Source: Flavobacteriaceae bacterium NBU2977 (GTDB lineage Bacteria; Bacteroidota; Bacteroidia; Flavobacteriales; Flavobacteriaceae). Taken from it: 64,000 nucleotides of DNA. The translations under genes were made by a program, and so were the position numbers. This document shows, piece by piece, positions 55,358 to 63,616 of the stretch. Position 1 is the stretch's first letter. Every line of letters begins with the position of its first letter. The stretch covers positions 1 through 64,000 of the forward strand of contig JAIOUW010000004.1 in NCBI GenBank assembly GCA_019931105.1. The letters are read 5' to 3'. Under the pieces are notes generated by a model, which ran no database searches, was not told the DNA's origin, and worked only from the letters and a program-made list of their open reading frames with translations.

Positions 55358-56094
55358 CAGCCTAGCATCAATTGGGTCAAAATGTAGTTAAGAATAATGA
55401 TCACAACGCTGGTCCACACAAAAGAAGTGGTACTGGCCTTACCTACCTCGAGTGCGCCGCCTTTCATATAGAATCCATGAAAAGAAGGTATGGTCGCCAA
55501 GATAAAGGCAAAGACCAAGGTCTTGATAAAAGCGTAAGTCACATGAAAAGGAATAAAATCGAGCTGTACGCCCTCTACAAAATCGGCGCTGGTACTAAAA
55601 CCTCCGAAAACACCGGCTATCCAACCCCCGAATATACCCACGTACATTGAAATGGCGATAATAAACGGGTACAACATCATGGCGATTATCTTCGGGAAAA
55701 CCAAATAATTCAGGGCATTGACACCCATAACCTCAAGCGCATCGATTTGTTCAGTGACCCGCATGGTGCCGATACTTGAAGTTATATATGAACCGACTTT
55801 TCCGGCCATGATTATTGAGCAAAAGGTGGGTGCGAATTCCAAAATAATCGATTGCCGCGTGGCGAAGCCCACGAGATATTTAGGTATGAGTTCACTGGTA
55901 ATGTTCAGGGCCGTTTGTATGGCAACCACGCCTCCTATAAAAAAGGAGATGAAAACAAGAATACCTAGAGACCCATAGATGAGTTCGTCTATTTCTTTGA
56001 GGATCAAGGCTTTCATTATACGCCATTTGGTAGGCTTTTTAAAAACCTCAATAACCATAAGTGCGTAAGAGCCGATCGACGCTAGGTAGTTCAT
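55357..56094 (-). CDS. ABC transporter permease, MlaE family
   Basis: A 245-aa permease of the MlaE (YrbE/TTG2B) family with about five to six hydrophobic segments. The family motif is seen in FAPTFCSIIMAGKVGSYITSSIGTMRVTEQIDALEVMGVN, given here only as its position, about residues 90-130. The Glu-rich EQIDALEVMG loop contacts the ATPase. Together with the ATPase gene it makes the inner-membrane part of a lipid transporter maintaining outer-membrane asymmetry. Confidence 0.93.
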   Translation of the reverse strand: MNYLASIGSYALMVIEVFKKPTKWRIMKALILKEIDELIYGSLGILVFISFFIGGVVAIQTALNITSELIPKYLVGFATRQSIILEFAPTFCSIIMAGKVGSYITSSIGTMRVTEQIDALEVMGVNALNYLVFPKIIAMMLYPFIIAISMYVGIFGGWIAGVFGGFSTSADFVEGVQLDFIPFHVTYAFIKTLVFAFILATIPSFHGFYMKGGALEVGKASTTSFVWTSVVIIILNYILTQLMLG

Positions 56095-56179
56095 TGCTTA
56101 AATATAGAATTCCGACAGTAAAAATAGGAATAATGAATGTCTTTTAACCTTCCTTTAATCTTTAAAGGCTTTAATTACA

Positions 56180-56187
56180 TATTTTTG
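56180..56187 (+). promoter_or_regulatory. -7 promoter element of the PafA-like gene
   Basis: TATTTTTG matches TAnnTTTG, 19 bases before the ATG. No TTG is seen at the -33 position. Confidence 0.4.
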
Positions 56188-56206
56188 TGCTATCAAGAAA
56201 TAAGAC

Positions 56207-57877
56207 ATGCGTAACAGAACATTATCTCTTTTTTCAACGGGTATTTTGATACTCCTGTTGATCAATTTTTCATTCGCCCAGAAGAATTCCAATGACAAAG
56301 AAGAACAGTTTTTAAGAACAACTCCGAAATTGGTCGTCGGTATTGTTGTGGATCAGATGCGCTACGATTACATTACCCGTTTTTGGAACCACTATGGCGA
56401 TGATGGCTTTAAAAGATTGGTCAATGATGGATTTAACTGCAAGAATAATCATTTCAATTATGCGCCGACAAGTACTGGCCCCGGCCATACCTCGGTATAT
56501 ACCGGAACGACGCCCGCGACCCATGGTATAATTGGCAATGATTGGTACGATAAAGATTCGGGCCAATGGGTCTATTGCGCCTCCGATGATGCCTATACCT
56601 CGGTCGGCACTACTTCAGATGCCGGTAAAATGTCGCCGCATCGAATGAACGTAACCACGATAACCGACCAGCTTAGACTTCATACGCAAATGCGCGGCAA
56701 GACCATTGCCATTGCAATGAAGGATAGGGGGGCGGTACTGCCTGGCGGACATACCGCCAATGGGGCCTATTGGTTTCATGGTATGGATGAGGGCAAGTGG
56801 ATAACAAGTTCTTTTTACATGGCCCAATTACCCAAATGGGTTCAAGATTTCAACAGTTCGAACAAAATCGAGCAGTACAAGAAACCATGGACGACTTTAA
56901 AAGATATCAATACATATCTCGAAAGCGGGTCGGACAACAATGCCTATGAAGGGCTTTTCACAGGCGAAACCATGCCGATTTTTCCGCATGACCTCCCAAA
57001 ATTGTGGGAAGCGAACGGTAAATATGATTTGCTGAAAGCGACGCCCTACGGTAATAGTTTGACCACTGACTTCGCACTTGCGGCATTGGAGGGCGAGAAC
57101 CTTGGTGCCGATACGACAACCGACTTTTTGGCAATTAGCTTTTCAAGCACCGATTATGTGGGGCATAAGTATGGTGTCAATGCCAAAGAGGTGCAAGATG
57201 TATATCTGAGGTTGGATGAGGACCTGGCCCGGTTGTTCAAGGCATTGGACAAAAAAGTGGGCGATGATGAATACACGGTGTTTTTGACCGCTGATCATGC
57301 TGCCATAAATGTACCGGCCTATTTGAGCGATCAAAAGATACCCGCAGGTTATTTTGAGACGGAAGGCATGAACGCAAGGTTTGCCGAATTCTTGAATTAC
57401 AGATTCGGTACTACGGATATTGTCAAAAACAATTCCAATTATCAACTGTTTCTCGATCATAAGATCATCCAAAATTTAGATATGGAGGTTGCCGAGGTTC
57501 AAGAAATCTTGGCCAAGGAACTGTTGACTTATGAACACATTGAAAGGGTCTACACCGCACACCAGATGTGGCAGAACGAATATACCGATGGAATACCCTA
57601 TATACTTCAGAACGGGTATAACCAAAAACGTTCGGGCGATATTCTATTGGTCTTGCAGCCTGGGTTCATTTCTTATTCAAAAACAGGGTCTACCCATGGT
57701 TCGCCGCAGATTTACGATACCCATTCGCCTTTACTTTTTTATGGTAAGGGAATAAAAAAGGGTAGCACGGTCGAACGTACCGAAATACCCGACATCGCCC
57801 CGACGATTGCATCCTTGTTGGGCATTGCCTTTCCAAATGGCACGACCGGGAAGCCCATTGCCAAAGTCCTCGAATAA
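56207..57877 (+). CDS. PafA-type alkaline phosphatase
   Basis: A 556-aa secreted phosphomonoesterase of the alkaline phosphatase superfamily. A signal peptide ends NFSFAQ. The metal-binding start is VVDQMRYDY. The nucleophile is Thr90 in PTSTGPGHT. Asn111 (GIIGND) and Lys172/Arg174 (AMKDRGAVLPGG) match the PafA phosphate-binding residues T79, N100, K162 and R164, offset by 10-11. Later metal ligands are in SSTDYVGHKYG, TADHAA and STHGSP. These residues favour a monoesterase over a diesterase. It releases phosphate from organic esters in the periplasm. murI follows 11 bases after its stop. Confidence 0.93.
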   Translation: MRNRTLSLFSTGILILLLINFSFAQKNSNDKEEQFLRTTPKLVVGIVVDQMRYDYITRFWNHYGDDGFKRLVNDGFNCKNNHFNYAPTSTGPGHTSVYTGTTPATHGIIGNDWYDKDSGQWVYCASDDAYTSVGTTSDAGKMSPHRMNVTTITDQLRLHTQMRGKTIAIAMKDRGAVLPGGHTANGAYWFHGMDEGKWITSSFYMAQLPKWVQDFNSSNKIEQYKKPWTTLKDINTYLESGSDNNAYEGLFTGETMPIFPHDLPKLWEANGKYDLLKATPYGNSLTTDFALAALEGENLGADTTTDFLAISFSSTDYVGHKYGVNAKEVQDVYLRLDEDLARLFKALDKKVGDDEYTVFLTADHAAINVPAYLSDQKIPAGYFETEGMNARFAEFLNYRFGTTDIVKNNSNYQLFLDHKIIQNLDMEVAEVQEILAKELLTYEHIERVYTAHQMWQNEYTDGIPYILQNGYNQKRSGDILLVLQPGFISYSKTGSTHGSPQIYDTHSPLLFYGKGIKKGSTVERTEIPDIAPTIASLLGIAFPNGTTGKPIAKVLE

Positions 57878-57888
57878 TTGTGTCGAAA

Positions 57889-58674
57889 ATGAACGACCAT
57901 TGCATTGGTATTTTTGATTCGGGCGTTGGGGGGACTTCAATCTGGAAGGAAATAAACGCCTTACTGCCCAATGAGAACACGATTTATTTGGCCGACAGTA
58001 AGAATGCCCCTTACGGTGAAAAGACCTCCGAAGCCATTGTTGCGTTGAGCGTCAAGAATACCGAGCTACTATTGAGCAAGGGTTGTAAAATTGTGGTCGT
58101 GGCCTGTAATACCGCTACCACCAATGCCATTGATTATCTTAGAAAGAACTATGATGTTCCCTTCATCGGTATCGAACCGGCCATCAAGCCTGCTGCACTT
58201 TGGTCACGATCTAAAACGGTTGGCGTTTTGGCGACAAAGGGCACATTATCGAGTAGTCTTTTTCATAGTACCTCTGAAAACCATGCCCAGGGTATCAAGG
58301 TTATCGAGCAAGTCGGTACGGGACTTGTACCGCTCATCGAACAGGGTAAGGCAAATACAAGGGAGACGAAGCAATTACTGAAAACCTATTTAAGACCAAT
58401 GCTGGATGCCGGTATCGATTATTTGGTCTTGGGTTGTACGCACTATCCTTATTTGGTTCCGGTGCTGCGAAAGCTGCTCCCAGAGAATGTCAAAATAATA
58501 GATTCGGGCGAGGCGGTGGCGCGACAGACCAAATCGGTTTTAGACAAAATGGGATTGTTGAATACTACAAAAATTGTAGGCAGTAAAAGGTTTTACACCA
58601 ATACGGATGCTTCCATCTTGAAATCCTTCCTTGAAACGGTATCCGACACTGAAGTCCGTTATTTGGATTTCTAA
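57889..58674 (+). CDS. murI: Glutamate racemase
   Basis: Cytoplasmic racemase of 261 aa that makes D-glutamate for peptidoglycan. The two catalytic cysteines are Cys73 (VVACNTATT) and Cys183 (LGCTHYPYL). The N-terminal signature is GIFDSGVGGTSI. A GTG at 57880 would add three residues; I prefer the ATG at 57889 because it places MNDHCIGIFDSG at the usual spacing. It is close behind the PafA-like gene and may share its transcript. Confidence 0.95.
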   Translation: MNDHCIGIFDSGVGGTSIWKEINALLPNENTIYLADSKNAPYGEKTSEAIVALSVKNTELLLSKGCKIVVVACNTATTNAIDYLRKNYDVPFIGIEPAIKPAALWSRSKTVGVLATKGTLSSSLFHSTSENHAQGIKVIEQVGTGLVPLIEQGKANTRETKQLLKTYLRPMLDAGIDYLVLGCTHYPYLVPVLRKLLPENVKIIDSGEAVARQTKSVLDKMGLLNTTKIVGSKRFYTNTDASILKSFLETVSDTEVRYLDF

Positions 58675-58680
58675 ATTAGG

Positions 58681-58753
58681 CCAGTATTGGTTTTTTCCTT
58701 CTAAAAAGGAAAAACTAACGTAGCGTGAGTTCTATATAACTTCTAAATACTGG
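58681..58753. repeat. 73-bp element with nested inverted repeats
   Basis: The outer arms are CCAGTATT (58681-58688) and AATACTGG (58746-58753), perfect over 8 bases. Inside lies a hairpin, GTTTTTTCCTT-CT-AAAAAGGAAAAAC (58690-58714). It may act as the murI terminator or be a small repeat element. Confidence 0.4.
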
Positions 58754-58780
58754 TATTGATTCTTTGCCGTTTATGTAGAC

Positions 58781-58858
58781 ATGTCAGGTCGAGCGCAGTC
58801 GAGACCTCATTTAAGATCTTGGATTTTATCTACCTGTCGACTGCCCTCGAGGCGACAT
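58781..58858. repeat. Imperfect inverted pair of dispersed repeats
   Basis: The left copy ATGTCAGGTCGAGCGCAGTC (from 58781) and the right copy, read on the other strand, GATGTCGCCTCGAGGGCAGTC share the ATGTC and TCGAG-GCAGTCGA parts. The core GAGCGCAGTCGA also occurs at 51989-52000. Confidence 0.5.
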
Positions 58859-58934
58859 CCACTTTTTTTATAAACCTTTGATCATAAAAATGCCAAGTAT
58901 CAAATCGACCTCATGTAAACTTATTGAAACGAAA

Positions 58935-59687
58935 TTATAGGACATCCAAGATTTCTAGGGCCCTTCTGGTCAAGCGGGCTTTGGTCATATCGGTGATGTA
59001 CTTTTTTTGATCCAATTGTTGGGGTTGGTCCGTCGTACAGAAATAACTGTGTATACTTCTCCTGAACTTGTCAGTTTTATTCGTGGTTCCGCCATGCCAC
59101 ACATGTGAATTGAAAATAAAGACCGAACCGGCCGGCGCTTGGATCAAAATTTCATCAGGATGTGGTTTTTCCGGATCGTCCATTGCCTCGGCAGGAAGAA
59201 CAGTTGACTTATGCGTTCCGGGTACAATACGTGTGGCACCGTTATTTTCGGTAAAATCGTCTAATAGCCAAATGGTATTGCAGACTTTATATCCACTGTT
59301 TGCGACGGCATTTTTATAGTCGACATGTAATTTTTGAAGTCCTTGACCTGGTCTTGCGGCGCGATAATTCAATGAAGACAATTTGAAATCGCCACCTAAA
59401 ACCGCATTTATTCCGGCCAAAACACGAGGATGCGTATAAAATATGTCGAAAATCTCACCTTTATTCACCAAATCGGCCAAGCGATCCGCCCCCGTTTCCT
59501 TAGGATGCCGCATGTACTTCGAATCGAAAAGTTCGGATCCGGCATTGTCACCTTCGTTCGAAATCAAATCTGCGATACGGTGGTTCACGGCCTGTACCTC
59601 TTCGGCAGATAGCAATTGGCCCAGGGCCAGATAGCCGTCCCTTTCTAGTGCTTGTTTTTCCTCGGGCGATATCACTGTGGTATTCAA
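58935..59687 (-). CDS. Phytanoyl-CoA dioxygenase (PhyH) family protein
   Basis: A 250-aa Fe(II)/2-oxoglutarate-dependent oxygenase. The iron ligands are His121 and Asp123 (LHVDYKN) and probably His198 (HVWHGG). Arg209/Arg210 (RRSIHSYF) would bind 2-oxoglutarate. The N-terminal EKQALERDGYLALGQLLSAEE is typical of the family. The substrate is unknown, and nothing nearby hints at it. It is a single gene; folA is 35 bases upstream on the same strand, so both could be read from one transcript. Confidence 0.9.
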   Translation of the reverse strand: MNTTVISPEEKQALERDGYLALGQLLSAEEVQAVNHRIADLISNEGDNAGSELFDSKYMRHPKETGADRLADLVNKGEIFDIFYTHPRVLAGINAVLGGDFKLSSLNYRAARPGQGLQKLHVDYKNAVANSGYKVCNTIWLLDDFTENNGATRIVPGTHKSTVLPAEAMDDPEKPHPDEILIQAPAGSVFIFNSHVWHGGTTNKTDKFRRSIHSYFCTTDQPQQLDQKKYITDMTKARLTRRALEILDVL

Positions 59688-59722
59688 TTAATCGGTTTAT
59701 TTAGTTCAATTTGAGAACAACG

Positions 59723-60217
59723 TTACCTTACATAGGTCAGATATGTAAAATCATATCGGTGCTTTTCGTCTTTCGGGTGGTATTCTTTGTCTACCAATTG
59801 CCAATTGGTCCAGTCGATTTCAGGGAAAAAAGTATCGGCATCCTTAAAAGTAGTATGCACCCGTGTTAGTTCTATTTTATTGGAGAATGGGGCCGCCTGT
59901 TTATAAATTTCACCTCCACCAATGATAAATGAGGTTTTTTCGTCCTCGACTTTTTTCAAGGCCTCTTGCAACGAATGCACCACTTGGCAATCGGGGTGGG
60001 AAACCCTGTATTCTTTATCCCGGGTAATTATGATGTGTATTCGGTCGGGCAAAGGCTTAGGGAAACTTTCAAAGGTCTTGCGCCCCATGATAATTTTATG
60101 CCCCGAAGTTATTTTTTTAAAGCGTTTGAAATCATCGGGTAGATGCCAAAGTAGATCGTTGCCCTTGCCAATAGCATTGTCTTCGGCGGCGGCGGCTATC
60201 ATGCAAATAGTACTCAC
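59723..60217 (-). CDS. folA: Dihydrofolate reductase
   Basis: A 164-aa NADPH-dependent enzyme that regenerates tetrahydrofolate, needed by the ThyA encoded 2 kb away. Signatures are NAIGKGNDLLWHLPDDFKRF (about residues 14-33), IIMGRKTFESFP and SFIIGGGEIYKQ. I chose the GTG start at 60217 because it overlaps the previous stop as GTGA and supplies the first beta-strand (STICMIAAA). The ATG at 60202 would cut that strand. Confidence 0.95.
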   Translation of the reverse strand: MSTICMIAAAAEDNAIGKGNDLLWHLPDDFKRFKKITSGHKIIMGRKTFESFPKPLPDRIHIIITRDKEYRVSHPDCQVVHSLQEALKKVEDEKTSFIIGGGEIYKQAAPFSNKIELTRVHTTFKDADTFFPEIDWTNWQLVDKEYHPKDEKHRYDFTYLTYVR

Positions 60218-60624
60218 AGCTCTTTTTTTTTATTGATCCGGGATAGTGGGAATTCCGTTTCGATTTCTTTTTGGATTTCGGCAATGCGCTTTTTTTGTTT
60301 AAGGACCAGTTTCTCTCTTTGTGACCTTTCCCAATCCTTTCCCATGAATTTTTGGGTCACGAATACGTTGAAAACGTGAATTACGAACAAAAAAGCCCAA
60401 AAGGTAATCGCCCAGATAAACCAATCATAGGCTTCTCCGTATTTCAAGATTTTGTTGATCAAGACCAAAAAGACGCTGCCGATCAAAAAAATGACGAAAT
60501 GAACATACAACCGTTTTTTTTGTTTGATGCGCGCATGGGCAGTTTCCAACAGATCGTGTTGTTGCAAGTCTACTTCCGGTTCATTTTTGTTTTTAGAGAA
60601 CATGTGAATGGCTATATTCGTCAT
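60214..60624 (-). CDS. 2TM domain-containing protein
   Basis: A 136-aa protein with two membrane helices (about residues 40-57 and 68-90) joined by a short loop, followed by a charged helical tail (GKDWERSQREKLVLKQKKRI...). This matches the 2TM domain family common in flavobacteria. Its role is unknown; in some proteins this domain is fused to histidine kinases. The ATG at 60603 (MFSKNKNEPE) is an alternative start. It overlaps folA by 4 bases, so translation is coupled. Confidence 0.82.
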   Translation of the reverse strand: MTNIAIHMFSKNKNEPEVDLQQHDLLETAHARIKQKKRLYVHFVIFLIGSVFLVLINKILKYGEAYDWFIWAITFWAFLFVIHVFNVFVTQKFMGKDWERSQREKLVLKQKKRIAEIQKEIETEFPLSRINKKKEL

Positions 60625-60654
60625 AAAGATACATCAACCTAATAAAAGTTTGCT

Positions 60655-61758
60655 ATGCAGGGCATTAGAAGGGAGTTTCCGCTGCTTGAAAACGGTATTT
60701 ATGCAAATACGGCTTCATCGGGCCTGATGCACAAAGCCTTGATAGAATGGCGCAGACGGCATGACCTTGAGTTTTTGAACGGAGGTAGCCAAATGAAGAC
60801 CGAGGCAATGCGCACCCAAATTCCCGAAGTGCGAAAAACGGTCGCGCGATTTTTTAATTGCAAGAACGAAAATGTGGCATTGATCCAGAATTTCTCACTG
60901 GGACTAAACCTTCTCTTGGAAGGACTAGACCGAAATAACAAGGTCTTATTGCTCGAAAACGATTATCCTTCGGTGAACTGGCCCTTTGAGAACAGGCACT
61001 TTTCGATAGCCTATGCAAAAATCGATGCGCAGTTGGAAGAACATATCTGGGAGAAACTAAAAGATGGAAATTTTTCGGTTCTCGCCATAAGCCTTGTTCA
61101 ATGGTTGACAGGAATCAAGATTGATCTGGAATTCTTGAAGAAAGTGAAGTCCGAATTTCCGGAAATCATAATAATTGCCGACGGAACCCAATTCTGTGGT
61201 GCCGAAAGTTTCGATTTTGAAAATTCGGCCATCGATATACTCGGTGCGAGCGGTTATAAATGGTTGTTGGCAGGTTACGGTAATGGGTTCATGTTGTTCA
61301 AAGACCATGTAAAGGATTCTTTTTCGGTCAAATCCATTGGTTTTAACGCCGCGAATATCAATAAAGATATGCGCGATTCGATTCGTTTTGCCAAACATTT
61401 CGAGCCGGGCCATTTAGATACCCTGAATTTCGGAAGCTTGAAACGCGGTATGGATTTTCTTGTCGCTATCGGTATGGACAAGATTACGGCCCATAATAGA
61501 AAACTTTTCGAAAAGGCAAAAAACAGCTTTGCCGACCTCGGACTTTTGAACGCCGATATATTGCAAAGAAAAGAACATAGTACCATCTTCAATATCAAAG
61601 GAGACGATTCGCTTTATAGGCTTTTGACCAACAAAAAAGTAATGTGCGCACAACGTGGCGATGGTATTCGCCTCAGCTTTCATTGCTATAACACTGAAAA
61701 TGATATTGATGAGATCTTGGAAATCTTAAAAACAACGATGTGGAATTTACCTACTTAG
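60655..61758 (+). CDS. Aminotransferase class V-fold PLP enzyme
   Basis: A 367-aa PLP-dependent protein of the class V / cysteine desulfurase-like fold. The PLP lysine is Lys202 in GASGYKWLLAGYGNG. Upstream are the cofactor Asp in IIIADGTQFCG and the phosphate-binding area near LIQNFSLGLN. The C-terminal end has GIRLSFHCYNTENDIDEIL. No conserved catalytic Cys loop of a desulfurase is obvious, so an aminotransferase or lyase role is more likely. It is divergent from the 2TM-folA pair with a 30-base gap. Confidence 0.88.
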   Translation: MQGIRREFPLLENGIYANTASSGLMHKALIEWRRRHDLEFLNGGSQMKTEAMRTQIPEVRKTVARFFNCKNENVALIQNFSLGLNLLLEGLDRNNKVLLLENDYPSVNWPFENRHFSIAYAKIDAQLEEHIWEKLKDGNFSVLAISLVQWLTGIKIDLEFLKKVKSEFPEIIIIADGTQFCGAESFDFENSAIDILGASGYKWLLAGYGNGFMLFKDHVKDSFSVKSIGFNAANINKDMRDSIRFAKHFEPGHLDTLNFGSLKRGMDFLVAIGMDKITAHNRKLFEKAKNSFADLGLLNADILQRKEHSTIFNIKGDDSLYRLLTNKKVMCAQRGDGIRLSFHCYNTENDIDEILEILKTTMWNLPT

Positions 61759-61837
61759 AAATTAAAGTACTTTTTTTTAAGGGACTGTTTCAATAGTTGC
61801 CAAAATATTATGAAAATGATAAAAATGGCATTAATCA

Positions 61838-61869
61838 TTGTAAATGAGCATTTTAATGTAGTAGTTTTG
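61838..61869 (+). promoter_or_regulatory. Promoter of the CBM48 gene
   Basis: TTG (61838-61840), a 21-base spacer and TAGTTTTG (61862-61869), a full consensus match, 49 bases before the ATG. Confidence 0.7.
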
Positions 61870-61918
61870 CCCCGAATTTTGAAATGACAGAATCAATTTA
61901 ATTAAAAATATTTTTATC

Positions 61919-62218
61919 ATGGCTATTAAAAAACAGTATTTAAAAAGTAAACCAGTTTGTAAGGTGACTTTTACCGTACCTGCTGAAGAAGCTAAAAAAG
62001 TTGCCGTTGTAGGCGATTTCAACAATTGGAAGGCCAACAAGGCAAGCGCTTTGACAAAACAAAAAAATGGAAACTTCAAGGGTACCTTGGAACTTCCTAA
62101 AGAAGGTACTTTCGAATTCAAGTACATCATCGATGGCAACTACGTAAACGATGATCAAGCAGACCGTTACCAGTGGAACGATTTCGCCGGTTCTGAAAAC
62201 GCCGTTCTGGAACTTTAA
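61919..62218 (+). CDS. Stand-alone glycogen-binding (CBM48 / isoamylase early set) protein
   Basis: A 99-aa protein consisting almost wholly of one E-set domain of the CBM48/AMPK-beta type: KVTFTVPAEEAKKVAVVGDF, NNWKANKASALTKQKNGNFK, FEFKYIIDGNYVNDDQ. The Trp/Lys positions of the starch- or glycogen-binding face are kept. There is no enzyme domain and no signal peptide, so it is a cytoplasmic binding or regulatory protein. It has its own clear promoter and terminator, suggesting a well-expressed single gene. Confidence 0.9.
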   Translation: MAIKKQYLKSKPVCKVTFTVPAEEAKKVAVVGDFNNWKANKASALTKQKNGNFKGTLELPKEGTFEFKYIIDGNYVNDDQADRYQWNDFAGSENAVLEL

Positions 62219-62236
62219 TCGAAAAGTGTAATCAAT

Positions 62237-62269
62237 AAAAAACCCGAAAGTCTGACTTTCGGGTTTTTT
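62237..62269. terminator. Bidirectional terminator between the CBM48 gene and thyA
   Basis: A 15-base perfect stem, AAAAAACCCGAAAGT / ACTTTCGGGTTTTTT, with a 3-base loop. It serves the two convergent genes. Confidence 0.93.
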
Positions 62270-62277
62270 ATTTTGAG

Positions 62278-63102
62278 TTATACGGCTACGGCCCCTTTAA
62301 TATGTGGGTGCGGGTCGTAATCCAATAGGGTAAAATCCTCGAATTTGAAATCGAAGATATCCGTGACTTCAGTATTGATCATCATTTTCGGTAGCGGTCT
62401 GGGCTCTCTGCTCAATTGAAGTTCGACCTGCTCCATGTGGTTGTTGTAGATATGGGCATCACCAAAGGTATGTATGAATTCTCCGGGTTCGTACCCGCAT
62501 ACCTGTGCCATCATCATGGTGAACAGGGCATACGAAGCGATGTTGAACGGAACGCCTAAAAATATATCGGCGCTGCGTTGATAGAGCTGGCATGAAAGTC
62601 TGCCATCGGCCACATAAAACTGAAAAAAGGCATGACAGGGCGGCAGGGCCGCTTTTCCGTTCGCTACATTTTCAGAAAATGATTTCGAGGTATCGGGCAA
62701 TACGCTCGGGTTCCATGCCGAGATCAACATACGCCTACTGTTCGGATTGTTCTTCAAAGCATGTACGATTTCCTGTATTTGGTCGATTTCGTCATTGTTC
62801 CAATTGCGCCATTGATGGCCATAAACGGGTCCCAAGTCGCCGTTTTCATCGGCCCATTCGTTCCAAATACGGACTCCGTTTTCTTGCAGGTACTTGATAT
62901 TGGTATCGCCTTTTAGAAACCATAACAGTTCATGAACAATGGATTTTAGGTGCAATTTTTTGGTCGTGACCATAGGGAAGCCCTCGCTCAGGTCGAATCG
63001 CATTTGATAGCCAAAAACACTCATTGTGCCCGTGCCGGTGCGATCGCCTTTTTGGTTGCCGTTTTCGAGTACGTGTTTTAGTAAATCGTGGTATTGTTTC
63101 AT
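62278..63102 (-). CDS. thyA: Thymidylate synthase
   Basis: A 274-aa enzyme that methylates dUMP to dTMP with methylenetetrahydrofolate. The catalytic Cys156 is in [12 protein letters not shown]. The folate and dUMP motifs [22 protein letters not shown]-like [28 protein letters not shown] and the C-terminal [10 protein letters not shown] are all present. It carries about ten extra residues ([13 protein letters not shown]) before the active site compared with the 264-aa E. coli enzyme. An inverted-repeat arm of the neighbouring element starts only 12 bases upstream of its ATG. Confidence 0.97.
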   Translation of the reverse strand: MKQYHDLLKHVLENGNQKGDRTGTGTMSVFGYQMRFDLSEGFPMVTTKKLHLKSIVHELLWFLKGDTNIKYLQENGVRIWNEWADENGDLGPVYGHQWRNWNNDEIDQIQEIVHALKNNPNSRRMLISAWNPSVLPDTSKSFSENVANGKAALPPCHAFFQFYVADGRLSCQLYQRSADIFLGVPFNIASYALFTMMMAQVCGYEPGEFIHTFGDAHIYNNHMEQVELQLSREPRPLPKMMINTEVTDIFDFKFEDFTLLDYDPHPHIKGAVAV

Positions 63103-63113
63103 TATGGGGCTAA

Positions 63114-63542
63114 AGGTAAAGGGTTATGGGTAAAAGGTCAAAGGTCTAATGCTTTGAGTTATTATATTTTATCAACGAGGCGATGCGCTTTTGCAAAATT
63201 TGAAGTTCATCTATAACTGGAGAAATTTCTTCGTATTTGATAAATTCCAAATCAGCGCAGAGAATTAAATGCGATTCTAATTCGTAAGCCGAACCAAGAC
63301 TAATCTGTAAAAATCTAACAAAATCTTTTTGCGAATATTTTGATGAACCTTCTGCGATATTCGCAGGTATTGATATAACACATCGGTTTATCTGTGATAT
63401 CAACCCGTATTTTTCTTCTTGAGGTAATTGTTTTGTGATAAGGTAGATTTCTTTAACTAGTCTTCTGGCGTCTTTCCAAACTTCAAGTTCCCTAAAGTTT
63501 CTCATATTCAAACTTTAATCTTTTACCTGTAACCCTTGACCT
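63114..63542. repeat. Inverted-repeat-bounded element carrying a four-helix-bundle gene
   Basis: The left arm (63114-63143) and right arm (63513-63542, other strand) match at 25 of 30 positions and share AAGGGTTA and GGTAAAAG blocks. The arms enclose exactly the four-helix-bundle gene. As RNA they could form a long stem, as 23S rRNA intervening sequences do. Confidence 0.65.
63146..63505 (-). CDS. Four helix bundle protein (S23 / 23S rRNA intervening-sequence family)
   Basis: A 119-aa protein with the family's conserved start MRNFRELEVWKDARRLVKEI, the core SQINRCVISIPANIAEGSSK and the DFVRFLQISLGSAYELESHL segment. Members form small helical bundles and were first seen in intervening sequences of 23S rRNA genes; some relatives assist diversity-generating reverse transcriptases. 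A TTG two codons upstream (63511) could be read as a start, but the ATG at 63505 fits the family. It lies inside 30-base inverted repeats, and no reverse transcriptase is nearby. Confidence 0.9.
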   Translation of the reverse strand: MRNFRELEVWKDARRLVKEIYLITKQLPQEEKYGLISQINRCVISIPANIAEGSSKYSQKDFVRFLQISLGSAYELESHLILCADLEFIKYEEISPVIDELQILQKRIASLIKYNNSKH

Positions 63543-63544
63543 CC

Positions 63545-63616
63545 CTACCCCAAAATCATACCGGCAATGGTAACTGAAAGCAAAGTGGCCAAAGATATGG
63601 CCGTTGTTGTATCTTT
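63545..63616 (-). pseudogene. Coding-like 3' remnant of a membrane protein
   Basis: Between the stop of the next gene and the right inverted-repeat arm, the minus strand reads KDTTTAISLATLLSVTIAGM-ILG-stop. This hydrophobic tail resembles a transporter's last membrane helix. It has no start codon of its own and looks like the end of a lost gene, possibly a nucleoside transporter; that identity is a guess. Confidence 0.4.
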
